A DNA stretch of 64,000 nucleotides. Origin: Promicromonospora panici. GTDB lineage: Bacteria > Actinomycetota > Actinomycetes > Actinomycetales > Cellulomonadaceae. Below, piece after piece: positions 8,543 to 17,535 of this stretch. Each line of letters starts with the position of its first letter. Within the stretch, counting starts at the first letter, position 1. The position numbers and the translations under genes are program-made. A model generated the notes under the pieces. That model had not been told where the DNA came from, searched no databases, and worked only from the letters and a program-made list of their open reading frames with translations. The stretch spans positions 158,471-222,470 of the forward strand of contig NZ_UWYY01000014.1 in NCBI RefSeq assembly GCF_900608595.1. Direction: 5' to 3'.

Positions 8543-9406
8543 TCAGGCCTCCAGCAAGCCGAGCAGGTACGCGCCGTAACCGGACTTCATCAGCTTCGCC
8601 GCACTGGCGCGCAGCTCATCATCGGACAGGAAGCCGCGACGCCAGGCGACCTCCTCCGGCGCGCCGACCTTCATGCCCTGCCGGCTCTCGATCGTGCGCA
8701 CATAGTCCGAGGCCTCCAGCAGTGAGTCGAACGTCCCGGTATCCAGCCATGCAGTGCCCCGGGGAAGGACCTCGACCTGAAGCTTTCCGCGGTCCAGATA
8801 ACACCGGTTGACATCGGTGATCTCGTACTCGCCTCGCGCCGACGGTTCCAGACCCTTGGCGATCTCGACCACGTCGTTGTCGTAGAAGTACAGCCCCGGC
8901 ACCGCATAGGGCGACCTGGGACGCTTCGGCTTCTCCTCCAGGGAAACGGCCCGGAAGTCCCGGTCGAACTCGACGACGCCGTACGCCGTGGGGTCGGCCA
9001 CCCGGTAGGCGAACACCGCGCCCCCGTCGATCCCGTCGAACCGCGTCAGCTGTGTGCCGAGGCCGGGGCCGTAGAAGATGTTGTCGCCCAGGACCAGCGC
9101 CACCGAATTTGCCCCGAGGAACTCCTCACCCAGCACGAGCGCCTGCGCCAGCCCGTCGGGCGACGGCTGTCTCGTGTAGCTGATCGAGATACCGAACTGC
9201 GACCCGTCACCCAGCAGCCGCTGGAACTGGTCGGCGTCGTGCGGGGTCGTGATGATCAGGATGTCCCGGATGCCCGCGAGGATCAGTGTCGACAGCGGGT
9301 AGTAGATCATCGGCTTGTCGTAGACGGGCACGAGCTGTTTGCTGACGCCCTGCGTGATCGGGTGGAGTCGGGTGCCAGAACCTCCAGCGAGAATAATTCC
9401 GCGCAT
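8543..9406 (-). CDS. rmlA: glucose-1-phosphate thymidylyltransferase
   Basis: Makes dTDP-glucose from dTTP and glucose 1-phosphate, the first step to dTDP-L-rhamnose. About 287 aa, the usual RmlA length. The N terminus MRGIILAGGSGTRLHP carries the nucleotide-binding signature; KQLVPVYDKPMIYYPLS, ALVLGDNIFYG, EEKPKRPRSPYAV and GTAWLDTGTFDSLLEAS are standard RmlA blocks. ATG 9406 gives the canonical start. No rmlB, rmlC or rmlD is in this window, so the rest of the pathway must lie elsewhere or the dTDP-glucose is used another way. Rhamnan-type RgpF genes and an alpha-L-rhamnosidase nearby favour rhamnose. Confidence 0.94.
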   Translation of the reverse strand: MRGIILAGGSGTRLHPITQGVSKQLVPVYDKPMIYYPLSTLILAGIRDILIITTPHDADQFQRLLGDGSQFGISISYTRQPSPDGLAQALVLGEEFLGANSVALVLGDNIFYGPGLGTQLTRFDGIDGGAVFAYRVADPTAYGVVEFDRDFRAVSLEEKPKRPRSPYAVPGLYFYDNDVVEIAKGLEPSARGEYEITDVNRCYLDRGKLQVEVLPRGTAWLDTGTFDSLLEASDYVRTIESRQGMKVGAPEEVAWRRGFLSDDELRASAAKLMKSGYGAYLLGLLEA

Positions 9407-9688
9407 ATGGGGATCCTCTCGATATTCGAGTAATGAGGTCCAATGCCACGCGGCCAGCGTACGTGGCAGGGCTTGAGAGGTCCCGCCGAATCCAGGATTC
9501 TCCCTCGCCGTCCGCTCCTCCTCGCCCCTACCGCCAGGTTCACGACAAATGTCGGCGCAATTCACCGAGAACCTTTCAGAGTGCTTGAATCGGCCCAGTG
9601 GTATTTACTGTTGCGCAGGTAAGCGCGTCCCGAACGCTGGGCAGCCCCCCGGGGTCGGGGTGCCCGTTTCCGAACGTACGGGGGCGTC
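9407..9688. promoter_or_regulatory. divergent intergenic region
   Basis: About 280 bp between the divergent rmlA and the plus-strand glycosyltransferase operon, so it should hold promoters for both. Only weak candidates are visible, for example TTGAAT followed about 15 bp later by TACTGT near 9587-9613 for the plus strand. No coding potential recognised. Confidence 0.35.
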
Positions 9689-11590
9689 GTGAACCACCAG
9701 CGTGCGACCGGTTTCGCAGCATTGCGTCGTTCCCTGTGGCATGTTCGCCGCGGCGGTCTCGCCCAGCTCCGCACTCACCTCCGTCGGCAGCGTGTCCCGC
9801 TGGCCGGGCACTCGAGCGGCGCGCACATGACCCGGAAGGGCCTCACCTTCGACCCGTGGCCGACTGCGCGCGGCGGGTCCGGGCAGTCGGCGTCCGGTCT
9901 CCGTGTGGGCGTCATCCTGGACGATTTCTCCCGGCTGGCGTTCGCACCCGAGTGGGACCAGGTCGCGGTGACGCCCGCCTCGTGGCGCGGCGACCTGGAC
10001 GCAGGGCTGGACCTGCTGTTCGTCGAGTCCGCGTGGCACGGCAACGGCGACGCGTGGCAGTACCACCTCACCGGCCCGACGGCGCCGCGGCCCGCCCTGC
10101 TGGAGCTCGTCGAGGCGTGCCGTGCCGCGGGAGTGCCCGCGGTCTTCTGGAACAAGGAAGACCCGGTCCACTTCGCTGACTTCCTCGACTCGGCAAAGTT
10201 GTTCGACCGTGTGTACACGACCGATGTGGGCCGGGTGCCGGCCTACGTCGAGGCGCTCGGCCACGACCGCGTCGGTGTGCTCGAGTTCGCGGCGCAACCC
10301 GCGATCCACAACCCGGTACGGCTCCACGGCGAGGGCCCGCAGCGCGACGTGGCATTCGCCGGGACGTACTTCGCGCACAAGTATCCCGAGCGGCGCGAGC
10401 AGATGGACCTGCTGCTCGGGGGCGCGCTCGACGCGTCGCCGAAGATGGCGCACGGCCTCGAGATCTTCTCCCGCTTCCGGGGCAGGGACGAGACCTACCA
10501 GTTCCCGCCGCCGCTGGACCGGCGGGTGGTCGGCTCGCTCGACTACGACCGGATGCTCACCGCGTACCGGGACTACAAGGTCTTCCTGAACGTGAACTCG
10601 GTGGTGGACTCCCCGAGCATGTGCGCGCGGCGGATCTTCGAGATCACCGCGAGCGGGACGCCGGTCGTGTCGACGCCGAGCGCCGCGGTCGGAGAGTACT
10701 TCCCGGGCGACGAGGTGTTCGTGGTCCCGGACCGGAACTCGGCCGCGTCGACGGTGCGGGCGCTGGTCCGGTCCCCGGAGCTGCGTGATCGCGCGGTACA
10801 CAAGGGGCAGCGCCGGATCTGGCGGGAGCACACCTACTCGGCTCGCGCAAAGAAGGTGCTCCACGCGGTGGGTCTTGCCGATTCCCCGGCGGTCCCGCGA
10901 CCGACCGTGACGGCCCTGGTCTCGACGAACCGTCCGCATCAGCTCGACCATGTGCTCGAGCAGCTCGGCGCGCAGGAAGACGTGAACCTGCAGGTCGCGC
11001 TGCTGACGCACGGGTTCGAGATCGAGGAGGCCGATGTCGGGGCACGCGCCAAGGATGCGGGTGTGCAGGAGCTGGTCCTGCTGTCCGCGGGCGCCGAGGT
11101 GCACCTGGGCGAGTGCCTCAATCTCCTCCTCGATGCCGCTGACGGTGACGTGATCGCCAAGATCGACGACGACGACCTGTACGGCCCGCAGTACCTGTCC
11201 GATCAGCTCTACGCGATGGCCTACTCGGGTGCGGACGTGGTGGGCAAGCAGGCGCACTACATGTATCTCGCGGGCCACGACCTGACGATGCTGAGGTTCG
11301 CCGACCGCGAGCACCGGTACACGGACAGAGTCATGGGCCCGACGATCGTCGCGCGCCGGGCGCTGGCCGCGCAGGTGCGGTTCGCCGCACTCCCGCGCGG
11401 CGAGGACACGACGTTCCTGCAGGACGTCGTGTCGGCCGGGGGCAGGGTGTACTCCGCCGACCGGTTCAACTTCGTCCAGGTGCGCGGCGCCTCCGGCGCT
11501 GGACACTCCTGGGACGCGTCAGACATCGAGCTGCTCGCGAGCGGCTCGGCCACCTTCTACGGACGTGCGACTGCGCACGTCATGTTCTGA
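9689..11590 (+). CDS. bifunctional CgeB-like glycosyltransferase / GT2 fusion
   Basis: About 633 aa. The first two thirds match CgeB/DUF3880-type GT-B transferases (LDLLFVESAWHG, VFWNKEDPVHFADFLDSAK, FNGT-like VAFAGTYFAHKYPERREQM, and SMCARRIFEITASGTPVV). The last third is a GT-A family 2-like domain with the metal site AKIDDDDLYGPQY. Starts at GTG 9689 with GGGGG four bases upstream. It opens a plus-strand operon; wecC begins 7 bp after its stop. The domain order, CgeB-like then GT2, is the reverse of the giant transferases downstream. It likely makes two consecutive linkages in one chain; sugars unknown. Confidence 0.85.
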   Translation: MNHQRATGFAALRRSLWHVRRGGLAQLRTHLRRQRVPLAGHSSGAHMTRKGLTFDPWPTARGGSGQSASGLRVGVILDDFSRLAFAPEWDQVAVTPASWRGDLDAGLDLLFVESAWHGNGDAWQYHLTGPTAPRPALLELVEACRAAGVPAVFWNKEDPVHFADFLDSAKLFDRVYTTDVGRVPAYVEALGHDRVGVLEFAAQPAIHNPVRLHGEGPQRDVAFAGTYFAHKYPERREQMDLLLGGALDASPKMAHGLEIFSRFRGRDETYQFPPPLDRRVVGSLDYDRMLTAYRDYKVFLNVNSVVDSPSMCARRIFEITASGTPVVSTPSAAVGEYFPGDEVFVVPDRNSAASTVRALVRSPELRDRAVHKGQRRIWREHTYSARAKKVLHAVGLADSPAVPRPTVTALVSTNRPHQLDHVLEQLGAQEDVNLQVALLTHGFEIEEADVGARAKDAGVQELVLLSAGAEVHLGECLNLLLDAADGDVIAKIDDDDLYGPQYLSDQLYAMAYSGADVVGKQAHYMYLAGHDLTMLRFADREHRYTDRVMGPTIVARRALAAQVRFAALPRGEDTTFLQDVVSAGGRVYSADRFNFVQVRGASGAGHSWDASDIELLASGSATFYGRATAHVMF

Positions 11591-11597
11591 GGTTCGC

Positions 11598-12848
11598 ATG
11601 GGAATCAACAAGGTCGGCGTCATCGGCCTGGGCTACATCGGGCTCCCCACTGCCGCGATCCTCGCGGACAGCGGTCTCAGCGTGACAGGCATCGACGTCG
11701 ACCTCGACACCGTGGATGCCGTGAACCGCGGCGAGGTGCCCTTCGTGGAGCCGGACCTCGCGGGGTATGTCAAGGGCGCCGTCGCCGCCGGGAGACTCCG
11801 CGCTGCGCACGCGCCCGAACCGGCCGACGCGTTCATCGTCGCCGTGCCGACGCCGATGATGGGTGAGCACGAGCCCGACCTGAGCTACGTCCGGGCCGCG
11901 GCCAAGGTGCTCGCGCCGACGCTGACCGGCGGGGAGCTCGTCATTCTCGAGTCGACGTCGCCGCCCGGCGCGACCCGGCAGATGGCTGGCTGGATCCTCG
12001 ACGAACGTCCCGACCTGAGCCTGGATGCTGCCGACGACAAGCCGATGATCCACGTGGCGTACTGCCCCGAACGCGTGCTGCCCGGACGGGTCATGGTCGA
12101 GCTGGTGACCAACGACCGGATCATGGGTGGCCTGACGCCGGAGGCGGCCGAGCGGGCGCGCGACCTGTATCAGGTGTTCTGCCAGGGCGAGATCCTGCTG
12201 ACGGACTCTGTCACCGCCGAGATGACGAAGCTCGTGGAGAACTCGTTCCGCGATGTCAACATCGCGTTCGCCAACGAGCTGTCCGTGATCGCAGACCGGA
12301 TCGGCGTCGACGTGTGGGAGCTCATCCGCCTCGCGAACCGCCACCCGCGCGTGAACATCCTGCAGCCCGGACCGGGCGTGGGTGGGCACTGCATAGCGGT
12401 GGACCCATGGTTCATCGTCGACGTCGCGCCCGAGAAGGCGCGCCTCATCCGGACGGCGCGCGAGGTGAACGACGCCAAGCCCCGCTGGGTGCTGCACAAG
12501 GTGCTGGACGCCGTGGCCGGATCCGCGTCGCCGGTGATCGCCGCCTACGGCCTGGCGTTCAAGCCGAACATCGATGATCTGCGCGAGTCGCCGGCGGTCG
12601 AGATCGTGCGCGAGATGGCAGCGACGTTCCCGAATGCGGAAGTGCTCGTGGTGGAGCCGCACGTGGACGCAGTGCCGGTCCAGCTCGCGGAGTTCGGCAA
12701 CGTGCGGCTGGTCGATGCCTCCGAGGCACTGGCGAGGGGCGATGTCCAGGTACTGCTGGTGGACCACGCAGCCTTCCGTGGCCTGGCGGAGGACCTCGCG
12801 CGGCGGCGGCTGATCGACACGCGCGGGATGACGGCGGCACCGCGGTGA
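11598..12848 (+). CDS. wecC: UDP-N-acetyl-D-mannosamine dehydrogenase
   Basis: Oxidises UDP-ManNAc to UDP-ManNAcA with two NAD+. About 416 aa with the Rossmann motif VGVIGLGYIGLPTA at the N terminus and the WecC block ANRHPRVNILQPGPGVGGH followed by catalytic Cys265 in GGHCIAVDPWF; this block is nearly the same as in enterobacterial WecC, which favours ManNAc over glucose or galactose. NSFRDVNIAFANEL is the usual central helix. ATG 11598 follows the upstream stop closely with a GAGG site. The partner epimerase wecB lies at 44855-46063, 32 kb away on the other strand. Implies a ManNAcA-containing polymer such as a teichuronic acid. Confidence 0.93.
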   Translation: MGINKVGVIGLGYIGLPTAAILADSGLSVTGIDVDLDTVDAVNRGEVPFVEPDLAGYVKGAVAAGRLRAAHAPEPADAFIVAVPTPMMGEHEPDLSYVRAAAKVLAPTLTGGELVILESTSPPGATRQMAGWILDERPDLSLDAADDKPMIHVAYCPERVLPGRVMVELVTNDRIMGGLTPEAAERARDLYQVFCQGEILLTDSVTAEMTKLVENSFRDVNIAFANELSVIADRIGVDVWELIRLANRHPRVNILQPGPGVGGHCIAVDPWFIVDVAPEKARLIRTAREVNDAKPRWVLHKVLDAVAGSASPVIAAYGLAFKPNIDDLRESPAVEIVREMAATFPNAEVLVVEPHVDAVPVQLAEFGNVRLVDASEALARGDVQVLLVDHAAFRGLAEDLARRRLIDTRGMTAAPR

Positions 12849-15800
12849 GCTCGACACGCCGTCGTGCCCTGCTCGCGAGCATGCTCCTGTCGGCATGCAT
12901 CGTCCTTGTCGTCGTGGCAGTGGCCGCTCAGGGTGACTTGCGCCGGGTCGCGGCGGCACTGCTGGTAGCTGTGGGGGCGAGCACGACTGCGGCGCTGATC
13001 ATCGTCCGCTCCGCGAGGCGGATCCTCGCGGCGCAAGGGCGGACCGAGCGCCGGGCGGCCGAGCACCACAAGCGCGCCTCGGTCTGGAACTTCCGGCTGA
13101 CGCGAGCTCTCGGTCTCGGATCGGCGCCCGCGCGCGACGCAGACTCACCCGCAGGCAACGAGGCAACGCGGCACCAGAGTCTCCTGGCGACGGCACTTCC
13201 GGAACGGGGATGGCTCGCGGCCTACGCACTGGTCATAACAGTTCTCGCGGCCTCCGCACCGGCTACGGCAGGCGATCTGCGCCGGCTCGTCATCACGCTG
13301 CTGTGCGCGGTCCTGGCTGTCGGCGCCGTGGGTGCGGTAGTGCGGGTTGCCGAACGCCGCGTTCTGGACAGGCAAGAACGCGTCGAGCGGACGCTCGCCG
13401 GATATCACAAACGCGCCTCGGTCTGGAACTACCACCTGTCGCAGGCACTGGGCATCGCACAGGACGGCCCTGCGACCCCAGCGAAGCTGGTTGACGTCGT
13501 CGGCCTCGACGGTGCCGGACCATTACATGTGAAGCGGCACGCAGGTGCGCGCAGCCTCCTCGACGGGGGTGTGTTCGACGCCGAGTACTACTCGGCGCTG
13601 GTGGACGCCGAGTTCGCGTCGTCTCTGGACGCGGCGTCGCACTATCTCGCCGTCAACGCTCGGTACGGACTCGAGCCGACGCCGTTCCTGGACCGGTCGA
13701 GCATGCCGACCGAGGTACGGCGGGCACTCGCCAAGGGCGATCCGGAGCCGCTCCTGTCGTTCCTGCGCTCGGCCGAGGTCTTTGACGGACCGCTGAGCCA
13801 GTTGTTCGACGCACGTCAAAGCGCCGTCACGCCGGGCGAGGCCGCCACGCACCCCGGCGGCGCGCTCGGAGCCTTTCTTGCTCGGGCTGGAGCGTCCGCC
13901 GAGCTGCCCGTCGATCCCGGGGCGCCGAATGACGGCACACATGTGCTGGACGTGCGCTCGGCGCTCTTGCGGCATGCTCGGGACACGCGGGCCGCTGCCC
14001 GCTTGCTGGGCCCCCGGCTCCTGGATACCTGGGACAGCGCGGCCGAAGCGGGCTGGATCTCTCGGGCGCGCGCGGCAGTCACGGGCGACCTACCTGTCGT
14101 CAGCGTCGTGCTGCCCGTGCGGGACCGTGCTGATCTGGTGGTCACAGCGATCCGTTCCGTGCAGGCGCAGAGCCACGAACGATGGGAGCTCGTCGTCGTC
14201 GACGACGGCTCCACCGACCCGACCGCTTCCCGAGTGAGGGCGCTGGCGGCGGAGGACGGCCGAATCAGGCTCATCACCGGTACGGGTCGGGGCGTCTCGA
14301 ACGCGCGCAACCTCGGTCTGGAGCATGCGACGGGCACCTACGTCGCCTTCCTGGACAGCGATAACACCTGGGTGCCCGAGTACCTGGAGCTCATGCTGGC
14401 GGTTATGGTCCGCGACGACCTCGGCGCCGCATACGCCGCGACGGCGCTGAAGTTGGCCTCGGGTACGCGCTATCGCGCCTTCTCCGGCGGTCTCGACCAC
14501 CTGCTGGTGCTCAACCATGTAGATCTCAACGTCTTCATGGTCAGGGCGGACGTGCTGCGGCACGCCGGGCGGTTCGACGAGGGCCTGCGCCGCTGGGTCG
14601 ATCACGACTTCGTGATCCAGGTGGCGAAGGTGACCGAACCGGTGCTGCTTCCGTTCATCGGTTGCCGGTACGACGACTCCGGGGAGGCCGACGACCGGAT
14701 CACGGTGCGCGAGTCGGAGCACTGGCAGTGGGCCGTGCTCGGCAAGCACTGGACCGACTGGGACGCCGCACCGGCCCCGGTGCCCGGCCGCCTGTCCGTG
14801 GTGATCCCCACCTATGACGACAGCCGGATGACGACGAGCGCCGTCATGAGCGTGCTCCGCGACGCCGACGCGTCGGGTCTGGACGTCGAGGTGGCCGTGG
14901 TCGACAACGGGTCCCGGGTCGACGTCGGACAGGAGCTCCTGGCCCGGTTCGGCGTCGGCGGCCGCGTGCGGTACCGGCGCCTTCCCCGCAACTTCAACTT
15001 CGCGATCGGCTGCAACGTCGGGGCAGCGATGGCGTCCGGCGAGCTGGTCCTGTTCCTGAACAACGATACCGAGGTGCGTCCCGGTGCCCTGGCTCTTCTC
15101 ATGGCAACGATGTCCGACCCGGAGGTGCTCGGAGCGCAGCCCCTGCTCGTCCACCGTGACGAGACCATCCAGACAGCGGGCACCGTCTTCACTGCCAGGG
15201 ACGCATTGCCGAACCACCTGCTCGCCGGCCATCCGACCACCGACGCACAGCACCTCCGCGACGCGACGTTCGACGCCGTGTCCGCCGCTGCTCTGGTGAT
15301 GCGGGCGGCGGACGTACGAGCGCTGGGCGGTTTCGACCCGGTCTTCGTCAACGGCATGGAGGACGTGGATCTGTGCCTCCGGGCACGTCGGGACATCGGC
15401 GGGCGGTTCGTGGTAGTGCCTGCGGCGGTCGTGACCCACTTCGAGAGCAGGACGGCCGGGCGCAGCGCCGACGTCGCCGAGAACCGCCGCCTGTTCCTCG
15501 ACCGGTGGCGGGGTGCACTGCCCGGACCCCAGGACGGCCTCTTCCGCGCGGCCGGGTTCGCCGTGGCGCATGTCGGTACCGACGGTCACCAGGTCCCGGG
15601 TCCGCGACCGGTCGTGGTGCGCGATCCGCAGGACCACCGCACACGCTGGGGGATCCACATCGCGAGTCCCGGCGGCGCGCACGGCGACAGGTGGGGCGAC
15701 ACCCACTTCGCCGAGGCGCTCCGAGATGCGCTGGAACGGGCCGGCCAGGCCGCCGTCGTCCACCGCCGACAGGCACGGGAGACACCCGCGGCGGCATACG

Positions 15801-16555
15801 ACGATGTCAGCCTGGTGATTCGAGGGCTCGACCGGGTCCGGCCAGTGCCGGGCAAGGTCAACGTGCTCTGGGTGATCAGCCACCCGGACGACGTCTCCGT
15901 CGATGAGGTCCGTGAGTTCGACCTCGTCTTCGCGGCGTCCTACGCATGGTCGAGGAAGATGACCGACCGGTCGGGGCGCCAGGTGCGTCCTTTGTTGCAG
16001 GCGACCGCCCCGGAAAGGTTCACCAGCGACGTCGAACCCGTGCCGCACGGTGTCCCCGTCTTCGTGGGTGGGGCGCACGCGGGGCGCACGCGCTGGATGG
16101 TGAACGCCGCGGTCGAGGCGGGCGTCCCGCTGGCCGTCTACGGCAGCGGATGGGACGGGCTCCTGCCGGACGGCGTCCTGCGCGGGCAGTACGTGGGCAA
16201 CCACGAGCTCGCCGCCCACTACCGCGGTGCGACACGGGTCCTCGCCGACCACTGGGAGCTGATGGCGCGCGAGGGCTTCCTGCAGAACCGTCTTTTCGAC
16301 GCGGTGGCGACCGGGAGCCGGGTCGTCTCGGATTCGGTCGACGGCGTCGAGGAGGTCTTCCAGGGGGCGGTGCAGACCTGCCAGGACGGCGCCGAGCTGG
16401 CCGCACTGTGTGGTGCGGAGGGGGACGAGAGGTTCCCCAGCGACGAGGAGATGCAGAAGATCGCCGCGCACGTTCGTACCCACCACTCGTTCGACGCACG
16501 CGCGCAGGAGCTGGTCGAGGCAGTCGCGGCCGTGCGGTCGGGAGGTATTTCATGA
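12845..16555 (+). CDS. giant membrane glycosyltransferase: GT2-GT2-CgeB-like
   Basis: About 1,236 aa. Four hydrophobic helices (about 8-28, 35-55, 122-142, 148-168) come as two copies of one module, each with GDLRR between helices and HKRASVWN after them (75-82 and 188-195). An FDAEYY module at 244-280 resembles repeats in other locus proteins. Then GT2 domain 1 (about 418-610; DDGS 453-456, DSDN 504-507), GT2 domain 2 (about 649-890; DNGS 687-690, NNDTE 739-743) and a CgeB-like GT-B domain (about 935-1236; ISHPDDV). GTG 12845 overlaps the wecC stop. Likely a membrane-tethered enzyme making up to three linkages; sugars unknown. Confidence 0.87.
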   Translation: MSSTRRRALLASMLLSACIVLVVVAVAAQGDLRRVAAALLVAVGASTTAALIIVRSARRILAAQGRTERRAAEHHKRASVWNFRLTRALGLGSAPARDADSPAGNEATRHQSLLATALPERGWLAAYALVITVLAASAPATAGDLRRLVITLLCAVLAVGAVGAVVRVAERRVLDRQERVERTLAGYHKRASVWNYHLSQALGIAQDGPATPAKLVDVVGLDGAGPLHVKRHAGARSLLDGGVFDAEYYSALVDAEFASSLDAASHYLAVNARYGLEPTPFLDRSSMPTEVRRALAKGDPEPLLSFLRSAEVFDGPLSQLFDARQSAVTPGEAATHPGGALGAFLARAGASAELPVDPGAPNDGTHVLDVRSALLRHARDTRAAARLLGPRLLDTWDSAAEAGWISRARAAVTGDLPVVSVVLPVRDRADLVVTAIRSVQAQSHERWELVVVDDGSTDPTASRVRALAAEDGRIRLITGTGRGVSNARNLGLEHATGTYVAFLDSDNTWVPEYLELMLAVMVRDDLGAAYAATALKLASGTRYRAFSGGLDHLLVLNHVDLNVFMVRADVLRHAGRFDEGLRRWVDHDFVIQVAKVTEPVLLPFIGCRYDDSGEADDRITVRESEHWQWAVLGKHWTDWDAAPAPVPGRLSVVIPTYDDSRMTTSAVMSVLRDADASGLDVEVAVVDNGSRVDVGQELLARFGVGGRVRYRRLPRNFNFAIGCNVGAAMASGELVLFLNNDTEVRPGALALLMATMSDPEVLGAQPLLVHRDETIQTAGTVFTARDALPNHLLAGHPTTDAQHLRDATFDAVSAAALVMRAADVRALGGFDPVFVNGMEDVDLCLRARRDIGGRFVVVPAAVVTHFESRTAGRSADVAENRRLFLDRWRGALPGPQDGLFRAAGFAVAHVGTDGHQVPGPRPVVVRDPQDHRTRWGIHIASPGGAHGDRWGDTHFAEALRDALERAGQAAVVHRRQARETPAAAYDDVSLVIRGLDRVRPVPGKVNVLWVISHPDDVSVDEVREFDLVFAASYAWSRKMTDRSGRQVRPLLQATAPERFTSDVEPVPHGVPVFVGGAHAGRTRWMVNAAVEAGVPLAVYGSGWDGLLPDGVLRGQYVGNHELAAHYRGATRVLADHWELMAREGFLQNRLFDAVATGSRVVSDSVDGVEEVFQGAVQTCQDGAELAALCGAEGDERFPSDEEMQKIAAHVRTHHSFDARAQELVEAVAAVRSGGIS

Positions 16556-17535
16556 GCCTGCTCGTGGTGCTGGCGCACTTCGACGTCGACCGGACGCTGC
16601 GCGCCCACACTCGTCGGACGCTGGAGAACTACGCGTCGGCGGCCGACCGCGTGGTCGTGGTGTCGACGTCGGGCATCCAGGACCGCGCCGCCGAGGGGCT
16701 GCCGGCCAACGTCGAGATCGTGGCCCGGGGCAACTTCGGGTACGACTTCTACAGCTACAAGTGGGGGCTGGACGTCGTGGGCGACTACTCCGACTACGAG
16801 CGGATCCTCCTCGCCAACGACAGCTTCGTCGGACCGACGGTGCCGGTCGGAGCGATCGTCGAGAGCGCGCAGTGCCAGTCGGTCGACATGATGGGTATGA
16901 CGCTCTCCCAGAGCCACGGGACGCACGCCCAGAGCTTCTTCCTCACCATGAACCAGCGCGTCGCCCGGTCCAACGCGTTCCGCCGCTTCTGGAAGGACAT
17001 GGTGCCGGTCTCGGACCGGACCAAGGTGATCGCGTCCTACGAGGTGGGTATCTCACGGGCTGTGCTCGGCGCGGGCTTCACGGTGGGTGGCTACCTGCAG
17101 CCGAGCACCGCTGAGGAGGCCCTCGCGCGGCGGCGGTTCGAGCACCAGTCCCATGTGCGCCTGCACATCGACCTGACCGAGACGCTGGTCGGCGAGACGT
17201 ACGTGTGGGACGACGCCCAGCTGAACAGGTACAACCCGGTGGTGGCACTCGCAGACCGCGTCCTGCTCGGCGACCGGCTGCCCCTGCTGAAGTTCGACAC
17301 GCTCCGCTTCGACCCCTACGAGCTGGGTGCGACCCGGCTGCTGGCGGAGTGCGAGCGGCTGCTTCCGGAGCAGTTCGACGGGGTTCGAGCCTTCCTGCGC
17401 GAGACCCGCGCGCAGTACCCGTTCCGGCGGGGTGAGAACAACATCCTGGTCTCGGAACGGTCGCTTCGTGAGACCGGACGTGGATACCTGATGGATGAGG
17501 CCTTCATGGCGCTGGCGGACGGGGAGCACCGGTGA
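16552..17535 (+). CDS. RgpF-like rhamnan synthesis protein
   Basis: About 327 aa matching the rhamnan synthesis F family (PF05045), associated with rhamnose-glucose polysaccharide assembly. Family stretches visible: LLVVLAHFDVDRTLRAHTRR, RGNFGYDFYSYKWGL, ILLANDSFVGPTVPV and QSFFLTMNQRVARSNAFRRFW. ATG 16552 overlaps the preceding stop (ATGA) and has GGAGG six bases upstream. It sits between two giant transferases, all translationally coupled. Most similar by eye to the protein at 31900-32895; other family members are at 29531, 30796 and in the C terminus of 37410-40502. Family known, exact activity not. Confidence 0.87.
   Translation: MSLLVVLAHFDVDRTLRAHTRRTLENYASAADRVVVVSTSGIQDRAAEGLPANVEIVARGNFGYDFYSYKWGLDVVGDYSDYERILLANDSFVGPTVPVGAIVESAQCQSVDMMGMTLSQSHGTHAQSFFLTMNQRVARSNAFRRFWKDMVPVSDRTKVIASYEVGISRAVLGAGFTVGGYLQPSTAEEALARRRFEHQSHVRLHIDLTETLVGETYVWDDAQLNRYNPVVALADRVLLGDRLPLLKFDTLRFDPYELGATRLLAECERLLPEQFDGVRAFLRETRAQYPFRRGENNILVSERSLRETGRGYLMDEAFMALADGEHR

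Noticed and set aside
9605..11506. 633-codon minus-strand open frame opposite the CgeB-GT2 gene
   Set aside because: Arg/His/Val-rich without any family motif; the plus strand gives a clear enzyme. High-GC shadow.
14090..16486. 798-codon minus-strand open frame
   Set aside because: Antisense to a well-supported giant transferase; composition is of a GC shadow.
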